From Crenothrix sp. D3 (GTDB lineage: Bacteria; Pseudomonadota; Gammaproteobacteria; Methylococcales; Methylomonadaceae), in contig MBQZ01000021.1 in NCBI GenBank assembly GCA_002134785.1, forward strand, positions 1 to 45,936: DNA of 45,936 nucleotides, read 5' to 3'. The notes under the pieces are model-generated. The model was given only the letters and a program-made list of their open reading frames with translations. It ran no database searches and was not told where the DNA came from. Both the position numbers and the translations under genes were made by a program. Positions 1 to 6,482 of the stretch are shown here, piece by piece. The first letter of the stretch is position 1; each line of letters opens with the position of its first letter.

Positions 1-89
1 CCAAAACGCTCTGCCGCTTCCGCTTGTGTTAACCCTTCTTGTTCTTTAATCGCCAATACTTTTTGGCGGAAATCGGCTGAATATGTCAT
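1..89 (-). CDS. IS630-type transposase, N-terminal 29 codons only (runs off the window)
   Basis: Read on the minus strand from ATG at 89, the frame gives MTYSADFRQKVLAIKEQEG and then a helix-turn-helix (LTQAEAAERFG). This is the usual beginning of IS630-family transposase proteins, whose N-terminal HTH binds the element ends. The window edge cuts the gene, so the catalytic DDE part cannot be seen. About 35-45 bases separate this start codon from the point where the neighbouring haemagglutinin gene loses its expected sequence. That is the distance expected between an IS end and its transposase start, so the element probably inserted into that gene. Confidence 0.7.
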   Translation of the reverse strand, partial: MTYSADFRQKVLAIKEQEGLTQAEAAERF

Positions 90-108
90 CTAATTTAAAA
101 TAATCAAA

Positions 109-2094
109 TTATACTGCTTTAGCTATATGTGCCAATCCTTGAAAATTGCCACTGAAACCACCCAGCGCACTACTGCCTACAGGTAGAAACCCCGCACCAC
201 TGTTCCAAGTTGTTGTTGCACTGGCATCAATGTTTTTCCCCAAAGCATAGTTGCCGCTCAAGTTGGTATTCATTGCCTGTAGTTTATTTACGTCATTGAC
301 CAGCATATAGGCAGTCTGCTTACTGCCTGTGTTTGTTGTTACGTTTGTGCTGTAGGGATTGCCTGAACTATCCGATTTGGTAGTGGCATCGGTATAACTA
401 ACAGGGTTGTAATAAATACCCACCGCCGCGCCATTATTAACGGTGACATGACCTGTGCCTGTAAAAGCGACTGTTCCCGTGCCTGTGCCTAAGCTGTCGG
501 CGCGTAGTCTGACACTGCCGCCACCGTTGGCATTGATGGGGGCGGTGATGTTGACATCACGATGGGCGGTTAGAATCAGTTCGTTAAAGTTGTTCCACGT
601 CACGGTGTCGTTGAGGAAAATATCACCTTGCCCTGTACTGCCTGTGGCTAGGGTTTGAATTTCGACATTACTGGTGTTTAGGTAGTTGGCAAGTGCTGTG
701 CCTGTGAGGTCGCCACCACTAGCGGCGATGGTGTAGTTGGTGGGGTCGATTAACCATTTGCCTGTGTTGCCATTCGCGGCTAGTGTGCTGATTTGTGCAG
801 TATCGGCAACATTAACATGGGCGGCGGAGGTGTCGATGAAGCCACCATCACCGTTTTTGGGGGCGGCGGCGTTGAGTTGTCCAGCGACGTTGATTGTGCC
901 GTTGTTTGTGTCAGCGAGTAGTTTGATGTTGCCGCCGCCTGTGTTGCCTGAGGCGTTGATGTTGGCGGTGTTTTGTAGGTTGATGTTCGCGCCTGTGATG
1001 GTGATGTCGCCCTTCGACAGGCTCAGGGCGAACGGTGTATTGCTAGCACTGGTGTCGATGATGCCTGTGCTGGTGTCGATGATGCCACCGATTTCAACTG
1101 TGCCTGTGTTGCCGCCACTGAGTTTTACCACGCCATTTTTTTCAATTAAGCCACGCGCTTGTATTACGCCTTGGGAGTTGATAACAGTGCCGATTAATTG
1201 TCCTGCGGCGTTGGCGGTGAGGATGACTTGTCCACCGTCGGCTTTTATCGCGCCTTGGTTGGTGATTTGGGCATTTAACGCGGCTTCGGTGACTTTGACT
1301 TCGATTAAGCCATTGCCTTGAAAATCTAAATCAACGGTTTTGCCAGCGGCTAAGGCGGTTGTGCCTTTGGGGGTTTGAATGTTGCCTGAGTTGCTGACTT
1401 GTTTGCCAATTAACGCGACGATGCCACCTTCGGGGGTTTTGATGTTGCCTTGGTTGTCAATGCTACCCGTCGCGCCGTTTTGGGTGTAGTGGTGGTTGCC
1501 GTTCATAAAATCGGCGTTGGTGATGTTGTGGGTGCTGGCGATTAAACCACCGACATCGACTTGGGCGGTTTTGCTAAACAGTACGCCGTTGGGGTTGACG
1601 AGATAGACTTGTCCGTTGGCGTTGAGTTGCCCTTGAATTTGACTGGCATCTTGTCCGACTACGCGATTCAATAACGCGGCTTGGGCGTTGGGTTGTTGAA
1701 TGTTGACGGCTTGGTTTTGGTCGATAGAGAAGCCTTGCCAGTTGATGATGGCGTTTTGACTGGCTTGGTTGATTTGCATTTGCCCTGTATTGGGAGTGGT
1801 GACTGTGGCTTGTCCTGCTACGAGTTCGTTGCCTGTCGGGAGGGCGTGGGCGGTGGTGGTTGTGAGTAGTAGGGTCGCGGTTATTAAGTTAAGCCGTTCC
1901 CCCTTCGACAAGCTCAGGGCGAACGTCTTATGTGTTTCACATCCCTGTGACTGGATTCCAGCATCCCTGCTGGAATGACGGCTATTGAGTTTGCGGCGGT
2001 TGCGTGAGCGTTTGCCTTGTCCTGTGGCAATTTCGGAGACGGCTATCCATGCGTTTAGGGCTTCGTTCCAGATGCTGTGGTAGATGTGGTTCAT
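109..2094 (-). CDS. TpsA exoprotein, filamentous-haemagglutinin type, 3' end lost to an IS insertion
   Basis: The 661-residue product starts with an extended signal peptide region (MNHIYHSIWNEALNAWIAVSE), then a hydrophobic segment at about 68-84 ending AHA. A two-partner-secretion domain follows at about 88-210, with the NPNG motif at 167-170. The rest is Gly/Asn/Thr-rich and typical of a right-handed beta-helix. Such proteins are secreted through a dedicated TpsB pore and act in adhesion, biofilm or contact inhibition; this family usually exceeds 1000 residues. Here the reading stops after GNFQGLAHIAKAV, where the family normally continues with GHTISNL-like repeats, and an IS630 transposase begins just beyond. 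The gene is therefore probably truncated. Residues 38-65 and 356-363 come from dispersed palindromic repeats inserted in frame. The partner tpsB lies immediately upstream on the same strand. Confidence 0.85.
   Translation of the reverse strand: MNHIYHSIWNEALNAWIAVSEIATGQGKRSRNRRKLNSRHSSRDAGIQSQGCETHKTFALSLSKGERLNLITATLLLTTTTAHALPTGNELVAGQATVTTPNTGQMQINQASQNAIINWQGFSIDQNQAVNIQQPNAQAALLNRVVGQDASQIQGQLNANGQVYLVNPNGVLFSKTAQVDVGGLIASTHNITNADFMNGNHHYTQNGATGSIDNQGNIKTPEGGIVALIGKQVSNSGNIQTPKGTTALAAGKTVDLDFQGNGLIEVKVTEAALNAQITNQGAIKADGGQVILTANAAGQLIGTVINSQGVIQARGLIEKNGVVKLSGGNTGTVEIGGIIDTSTGIIDTSASNTPFALSLSKGDITITGANINLQNTANINASGNTGGGNIKLLADTNNGTINVAGQLNAAAPKNGDGGFIDTSAAHVNVADTAQISTLAANGNTGKWLIDPTNYTIAASGGDLTGTALANYLNTSNVEIQTLATGSTGQGDIFLNDTVTWNNFNELILTAHRDVNITAPINANGGGSVRLRADSLGTGTGTVAFTGTGHVTVNNGAAVGIYYNPVSYTDATTKSDSSGNPYSTNVTTNTGSKQTAYMLVNDVNKLQAMNTNLSGNYALGKNIDASATTTWNSGAGFLPVGSSALGGFSGNFQGLAHIAKAV
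1010..1036. repeat. Dispersed palindromic repeat (CTTCGACA/GCTCAGGGCGAAC type) inside tpsA
   Basis: The core CCCTTCGACAGGCTCAGGGC followed by GAACGG recurs nearly identically at 1900-1925. Read in the tpsA frame it encodes FALSLSKG. The same peptide appearing twice within one protein, where it has no structural reason to occur, marks a mobile repeat that landed in frame. Confidence 0.75.
1900..1925. repeat. Second copy of the GCTCAGGGCGAAC repeat, in the tpsA signal region
   Basis: CCCCTTCGACAAGCTCAGGG, continuing CGAACG, differs from the copy near 1010 at one position of the core (A for G). It encodes TFALSLSKGE at residues about 57-66 of TpsA, just before the hydrophobic signal segment. 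Confidence 0.75.
1951..1981. repeat. Palindromic repeat (GGATTCCAGCA/TGCTGGAATGACG) in the tpsA signal region
   Basis: GATTCCAGCA-TCCC-TGCTGGAATG forms a hairpin with 9-10 bp arms. In frame it encodes residues about 38-48 (HSSRDAGIQSQ) of TpsA, between the extended signal peptide region and the hydrophobic core. Repeats of this sequence class are scattered through many bacterial genomes. Confidence 0.65.
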
Positions 2095-2131
2095 GATGGT
2101 TCTGCCTTATGGTTTATTGTCGGTGTGATGT

Positions 2132-2178
2132 TGGGTTACGATTTATTGCCGCTAGCGCGGTAATAAATCTAACCCAAT
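2132..2178. repeat. Long inverted repeat in the tpsB-tpsA gap
   Basis: TTGGGTTACGATTTATTGCC around 2132 is mirrored by AATAAATCTAACCCAA ending near 2177, with a CGCTAGCG centre. It is a near-perfect hairpin of about 20 bp per arm lying 40-85 bases upstream of the tpsA start codon, and it may affect mRNA processing or stability. The rest of 2095-2274 holds the double hairpin listed next and no gene. Confidence 0.7.
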
Positions 2179-2201
2179 CTACGGTTTTTATTGTTGTCAC
2201 A

Positions 2202-2268
2202 CTGGAGCAAAACAGCTTTAGCTGTTTTTTGTGCTGACTAGCCAATAGCTAAAGCTATTGGACTCCAG
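2202..2268. repeat. Nested twin-hairpin element between tpsB and tpsA
   Basis: CTGGAG (2202-2207) and CTCCAG (2263-2268) close a cross-shaped structure with two internal perfect hairpins. These are AAAACAGCT-TT-AGCTGTTTT (2209-2228) and CCAATAGCT-AA-AGCTATTGG (2242-2261). The element lies just after the tpsB stop codon. On the minus strand the second hairpin met by RNA polymerase is followed by only a short T tract, so it could act as a weak terminator or as an mRNA end stabiliser between the two genes. The ending TTGGACTCC recurs at 4253-4261 and 34642-34650. Confidence 0.65.
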
Positions 2269-2274
2269 CGTAGG

Positions 2275-4029
2275 TCAGAAACCTTTGGTCAATTGGAAAT
2301 AGCCTTGGGGTGCGTTTTGATTGGGATCTGAGGTAGGTTGCGTGCCAACATCTCGCCACGCTAAGCTGGTGCGTAAGTTAAAACCTGCCATGTTTAGCCA
2401 GTTGATGCCAAAGCCGTAGCCTGTCAGGTGACGGTTGCGTCCTTGACCTGCCAACGGGTTGGCATTGATGCGTGAATAGCCTGTGTCAATAAAGCCGATG
2501 AGTTGTAATTGCCCTGTTGAGCTGGAAAATTTCGGCAAGTTGTAACGGGTTTCGCCGTTGAATAACCAGCCTTCATCGGCACTGCCTTCTCCGACAGGAT
2601 AAGCGCGGATGGCATTCGGGCCGCCTAAACTGAGTTGTTCAGAACTGTCGAGGTTTTTACTGGCAACTTGTCCGCTGAAATTACTGTATAGACTGAAGTC
2701 GCCTACTGAGGTGTCACCCCATATATTTTGTGTGCGGTTTAACTGCCAGTTGAATTTGTGATAGCCGCCGTTGCTGTTTAAACCTGTTAAGGCATCGGTA
2801 TTAGCAGCGATTTGGTTGGTAAAATAGACTTCACCCGCTGAGACGTTGAGATAGGCTTGGGTTAAGCCACCTGCGGGCAGGAGTTTGTCGTATAAACTGC
2901 CCGCTAAGGAGAAACTCATGACATTCAATTCGCGGGTGTTATGGAGGTCAAAGCTGTTGGTGTTGTCTTGTAACCAGCGGTGTTCATAGTGACCTGTGCC
3001 TGATAAGCGGGCTTCACGGCTAAGGTAGAGAGGATGAATGACGCTGGCACCGACAGTACGCGCTAGACCCTCAGCATTTAACGCGCTAAAACTGCGTCCT
3101 AAGCTGTAATTCAGTTGCGAGAAGTTCATGCCTAAGCGCGTGCCGTAGCCATTGATGGGCAGGTTGTAATCGGCTGAACCCATCACCGAACCACCTGTTT
3201 CGGTGGTTTGAGCGCGTAGTGTGAGTTGGTCGCCTAAACCAAATGGGTCGTTGATGTTAATGCCACCATCAAAGCGGTAGTAGCCTGTGGAGTATAAGCC
3301 GTGGTTATCGGTGGAGAGGTAGCCTGTGATTAATGGGGGTTCTTCTTCGACTTTTAAGTGTAAAGCGGATGTACCCGTTTTACTGCCTAGTGCAAGTACC
3401 GCTTTACTTGTAATGCCTGTTGATTCGTTGATGAGTAAAATCAAGTGGCTTAGGTCAGCATCAGTCGCTAAGCCATTAGCGGGATAGGTGTTAAGAAAGT
3501 TTTGTAAGACGCTTTTGCGTATGCGTGTGTCACCGATGAATTCAATATGATTACCATCAAGGTGTGAACCGTCTAAATGTCCTTCGAGTATCAGAATTTC
3601 AACAATGCCGTTTTTAATGTCTTGTTCAGGTAGATAGGCGTGGGCGGCTGGGTAACCTGCTGCCTTAATGTAGTAATTGCTAATAATATCAACAGCGGCT
3701 TGCAACTCATTAAAACCAATGGGATGCCCTTTGTATTTGCTCAATAACGCTTGTAATTCGTTGTTGCTAATTTGGGTGTTACCCGTAAAACGAAAATACT
3801 GCACGGTGACTTGTAAGCCATCTTGTGCTTTCATCGGTGGGCGTTGTTGTTCGGTATTTTCGATTTCGACTTGCGGTTTAGATTTGGGTAGTTCTGGCAG
3901 CGGTCGGCTTTCACGCATCAATAAACCCGAATTGGGGATTTGTGGCGGTGCGGCTTGTGCGAGTGGTATGAAGTTACTGATTAATAATAACGCGATTGTA
4001 GAACGGTGTTGCGGCGATAAAGCAGACAT
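2275..4029 (-). CDS. TpsB outer-membrane transporter (FhaC/ShlB family)
   Basis: This 584-residue protein exports the TpsA partner across the outer membrane. It has a signal peptide (TIALLLISNFIPLAQA, about 11-26), a proline-rich linker, POTRA domains at about 72-150 and 150-225, and then a 16-strand-type barrel. The conserved loop-6 motif appears as IRAYP at about 474 (VRGY/IRAY in the family). The chain ends in phenylalanine, the usual outer-membrane assembly signal. I start it at ATG 4029 because AGGGAAG lies 5 bases upstream; a GTG two codons earlier is less likely. It precedes tpsA on the same strand, as in classical two-partner operons. A TAG repeat tract lies about 45 bases upstream of the start. 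Confidence 0.9.
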   Translation of the reverse strand: MSALSPQHRSTIALLLISNFIPLAQAAPPQIPNSGLLMRESRPLPELPKSKPQVEIENTEQQRPPMKAQDGLQVTVQYFRFTGNTQISNNELQALLSKYKGHPIGFNELQAAVDIISNYYIKAAGYPAAHAYLPEQDIKNGIVEILILEGHLDGSHLDGNHIEFIGDTRIRKSVLQNFLNTYPANGLATDADLSHLILLINESTGITSKAVLALGSKTGTSALHLKVEEEPPLITGYLSTDNHGLYSTGYYRFDGGININDPFGLGDQLTLRAQTTETGGSVMGSADYNLPINGYGTRLGMNFSQLNYSLGRSFSALNAEGLARTVGASVIHPLYLSREARLSGTGHYEHRWLQDNTNSFDLHNTRELNVMSFSLAGSLYDKLLPAGGLTQAYLNVSAGEVYFTNQIAANTDALTGLNSNGGYHKFNWQLNRTQNIWGDTSVGDFSLYSNFSGQVASKNLDSSEQLSLGGPNAIRAYPVGEGSADEGWLFNGETRYNLPKFSSSTGQLQLIGFIDTGYSRINANPLAGQGRNRHLTGYGFGINWLNMAGFNLRTSLAWRDVGTQPTSDPNQNAPQGYFQLTKGF

Positions 4030-4073
4030 AAGCACTTCCCTTTAGTTAAATTAAACTTTTTTATTTTAAGGGA

Positions 4074-4095
4074 TAGTAGTAGTAGTAGTAGTAGT
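4074..4095. repeat. Trinucleotide microsatellite, seven TAG units
   Basis: Seven tandem TAG triplets plus one T lie about 45 bases before the tpsB start codon (read as ACT on the coding strand). Tracts like this change length by slippage. In this position they would alter promoter spacing or the 5' leader rather than the reading frame. Confidence 0.9.
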
Positions 4096-4189
4096 CAATA
4101 GTCAAGCTGACTTTGTGGGAAATGAATACGTTATTTAACCTGCCTCAAACGTTTGAATTTTAGCAGCACAACGTCACAATCAAAACGTT

Positions 4190-4213
4190 GCGACGGGGTG
4201 AATACCCCGTCGC
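4190..4213. repeat. GC-rich hairpin downstream of the response regulator
   Basis: GCGACGGGGT-GAAT-ACCCCGTCGC is a perfect 10-bp stem. It is followed by GCTTCGTACTT, resembling the CTTCGTACCTC segment of repeats near 25475, 38931 and 42370. It has no T tract, so it is more likely a dispersed repeat than a terminator. Confidence 0.6.
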
Positions 4214-4233
4214 GCTTCGTACTTAAGGGAAGC

Positions 4234-4261
4234 GGAGTCCAAAATCATGATTTTGGACTCC
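4234..4261. repeat. Perfect 28-bp palindrome ending TTGGACTCC
   Basis: GGAGTCCAAAATCA is followed directly by its exact complement TGATTTTGGACTCC. It sits 6 bases beyond the stop codon of the response regulator on the minus strand, so it may protect or end that transcript. It shares its TTGGACTCC tail with the elements at 2253-2266 and 34640-34650. Confidence 0.75.
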
Positions 4262-4267
4262 AGTTTT

Positions 4268-4924
4268 TCAGTTTTTTATCATTCCCAACAAAATCGCAAT
4301 ATGGACTAATTCGGCGGAGGTGGAGACTTTGAGTTTGCTTTTAACTTGTGTGCCGTAATTGGCAATGGTTTTGTAGCCTAAACAGAGTTCATCGGCTATT
4401 TTGTGGGCGGTGTAACCTTTTGCCAGTAGTAAGAACACATCAAATTCTCTAGCCGATAAGGATTCTATGATGGCTTTATAGTCGTCACCGCTAGGTAATG
4501 GTTCGGTTGAGGGTATCACTTGTTTTAGTAACCCTTGTTCAATATACAGCTCACCTGCGGCGACACTTTGTATGGCTTCAATCAAACTGTCAGGGTGGGC
4601 ATTTTTACTGATATAGCCTTTCGCACCTGCATTAATTGCCCTGTCGATATACACGCTTTCATCGTGGACGCTGAATACTAAAATCTTGGCGTTGCTGTCA
4701 CGGTGACAGATGCGCCGAATCGCTTCTAAGCCGCCGATACCTGACATGGATAAATCCATTACCATCACGTCGGGCTGTAACTCAGTGTAAAGCTGACAGG
4801 CTTGTTCGCCGCGTTCGGCTTCGGCAATAACATTAATGCTATCTTCAGTGGCAAGCAACATACGAAAGCCCGCACGAACAATGGCGTGGTCGTCTACCAA
4901 AATAATTTTTATCGGTGGTTTCAT
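4268..4924 (-). CDS. NarL/FixJ-family response regulator
   Basis: This 218-residue cytoplasmic transcription factor has a receiver domain at about 5-125 with the acidic pair D11/D12, phospho-acceptor D57 (VMDLSMSGIGG) and the conserved lysine K107 (GYISK). A LuxR-type helix-turn-helix follows at about 150-212 (LSAREFDVFLLLAKGYTAHKI). Its start codon overlaps the stop of the histidine kinase by four bases (ATGA), so the pair is translationally coupled and is surely a cognate two-component system. The target is unknown. The cstA gene, transcribed away on the other strand from the same region, is the nearest candidate. Confidence 0.92.
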   Translation of the reverse strand: MKPPIKIILVDDHAIVRAGFRMLLATEDSINVIAEAERGEQACQLYTELQPDVMVMDLSMSGIGGLEAIRRICHRDSNAKILVFSVHDESVYIDRAINAGAKGYISKNAHPDSLIEAIQSVAAGELYIEQGLLKQVIPSTEPLPSGDDYKAIIESLSAREFDVFLLLAKGYTAHKIADELCLGYKTIANYGTQVKSKLKVSTSAELVHIAILLGMIKN

Positions 4925-6225
4925 GACAGGGGAATGCTCGCGAGTATGGTCATACCTTGTTGGGGGGAGCTTTGTAGCGTGAGTTCACCACCTAAGCTGT
5001 TGATGCGTTCTTTCATACCCAGTAAGCCAAAGCCCGTTTTTTCGCTGTTTACACAGCCTTGTCCATTATCTGCTACCGTTAATTTTAATATTCGTTGGTC
5101 AATTGCCAAACGAATACTGGCATGAGTTGCTTCAGCATGACGAACGGTATTGGTTAAGCATTCCTGCACGATTCTGAACAGTTGAATGGCGATTTTAGCG
5201 TCTAGGTTATCCGCTTGATTGGTGCATTCTAAGCTTATTTTCAAGGCGGGTTGCCTGATTGCCCAGTGATTAATCAAATCTTCCAGTGTTGCCTTTAAGC
5301 CCAGCTCAGTCAATATTAAGGGATGTAGTTGGTGCATCATAGAACGAACAACGGTCATTAAATGGTTGCAAGTGCTGATAATGGCATCGGTGCTTTGTTT
5401 TATATCGGCTTTAGGTCGAGCGGTGGTGACTGCCATGACTTTAATAGCGGTTAATGATTGCCCCAGTTCGTCATGCAGTTCTTGGGCTAAGCGTTGGCGT
5501 TCATCTTCCTGAATTGCCAAGGTGTGTTGAGTAAGGGCGCGATTTTCTTGCTTAACGCTACTGAGTTTATCGGCGAGTTGGTTTATGGCGTTGGCAATAT
5601 CATCGTATTCTTTGATAGCAAACGGCGGTAGTTTTTGCTGATACTGCCCAGATTCTATGACTTTTAGTGCGTTGACGATAGTGGTAATGGAGTTCAGAGT
5701 TTTGTTAAATACCAGATTAACCGCGAAAAAACTCAGCAACGTCAATGAACAAAACGAGGTAAAAAAGGCTATATTTTCTTGCCACACTTCGGTAATTTCA
5801 TCGAGCGGATTGGCTTGAATCAGTAGCATGAGTTGTTTGCCATCATCAAGCGTCAGCGTGTGTTGTGTATTCAGCGGTTCGCCTTGCACCAGATTAATAA
5901 ACCATTGCGGCGGATTGTGTTCATGACCTGCGGCATGAGTGCCGTGGTGGGTTGTGATAATTTGCCCAGAAGGCTGTTGTATTCGTACCGTTAAATGGCG
6001 AATTTCTTCCAGTGCATTCAATTGCGGCAACCAGTCGGGCGTTGGTGAACTGTGCGAAAAGCCGAAACTAATCAGCTTGACCGCCAGTTGAATAGAAGAA
6101 TTTACTTCTGTATTGACCGCCGTCCGCGCCTGCCAGATTGCAATAGAACCGCCTAGCAATAATACAGACAAAGACAGGAAAAAAATTCGGATGTTGATTT
6201 GATAGCGTAGGCTCATGGAATCCAT
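4921..6225 (-). CDS. Membrane histidine kinase, HisKA_3 (NarX/MoxY-like)
   Basis: The 434-residue sensor has two membrane helices (about 11-31 and 152-173) enclosing a periplasmic domain of about 120 residues. A HAMP linker follows at about 174-226, then the HisKA_3 dimerisation box ERQRLAQELHDELGQSLTAI with phospho-acceptor H251. The ATP-binding domain shows VQECLTNTVRHAEA (N box) and DNGQG. The short periplasmic region flanked by helices recalls the LapD/MoxY-type sensor domain, but the signal cannot be deduced. It autophosphorylates and passes phosphate to the overlapping regulator. An ATG three codons into the frame (M4) is an equally possible start. Confidence 0.9.
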   Translation of the reverse strand: MDSMSLRYQINIRIFFLSLSVLLLGGSIAIWQARTAVNTEVNSSIQLAVKLISFGFSHSSPTPDWLPQLNALEEIRHLTVRIQQPSGQIITTHHGTHAAGHEHNPPQWFINLVQGEPLNTQHTLTLDDGKQLMLLIQANPLDEITEVWQENIAFFTSFCSLTLLSFFAVNLVFNKTLNSITTIVNALKVIESGQYQQKLPPFAIKEYDDIANAINQLADKLSSVKQENRALTQHTLAIQEDERQRLAQELHDELGQSLTAIKVMAVTTARPKADIKQSTDAIISTCNHLMTVVRSMMHQLHPLILTELGLKATLEDLINHWAIRQPALKISLECTNQADNLDAKIAIQLFRIVQECLTNTVRHAEATHASIRLAIDQRILKLTVADNGQGCVNSEKTGFGLLGMKERINSLGGELTLQSSPQQGMTILASIPLS

Positions 6226-6290
6226 TGGGTGCGGTAAAAAACGTCATTATTCACGCCCTGTGCAGGATTCGCTATAGGAATAATTCTTTT

Positions 6291-6412
6291 TTGTCCACGA
6301 AAGACACGAAAAGTACGAAAAATGGCTAGGGTAGGCGGTTTGTTATCAAATACAGGGTGTCAAGTTTGAGCTGTCGTTTTACGGATTACTTTTTCGTGGC
6401 TTTTGTGGACAG
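6291..6412. repeat. Large inverted repeat upstream of cstA
   Basis: TTGTCCACGAAAGACACGAA near 6291-6312 is mirrored by TTTTCGTGGCTTTTGTGGAC near 6391-6411, enclosing about 75 bases. It resembles the GTCCACGAAAGACACGAAAA repeats scattered in many genomes. The 257-base gap 6226-6482 otherwise holds the divergent promoters for the kinase and cstA. I see no clear -35/-10 pair and no strong ribosome site before cstA. Confidence 0.6.
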
Positions 6413-6482
6413 TTTATTGTTGGTAATACGGTTAGTTTTCAGGATAATCATGCGTAAATCTACAACCAAAAAATAATAACTT

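Noticed and set aside
737..1321. 194-codon open frame on the plus strand inside tpsA
   Set aside because: It is the reverse of the tpsA coding sequence; low-complexity beta-helix genes often leave the opposite strand open. It has no ribosome site and no recognisable family.
3677..4045. 122-codon plus-strand frame antisense to the tpsB 5' end
   Set aside because: It mirrors tpsB codons, has no ribosome site and no family resemblance.
4074..4095. CRISPR-like or tandem coding repeat
   Set aside because: It is a simple trinucleotide tract without spacers and lies outside any coding frame. I found no CRISPR array in the window.
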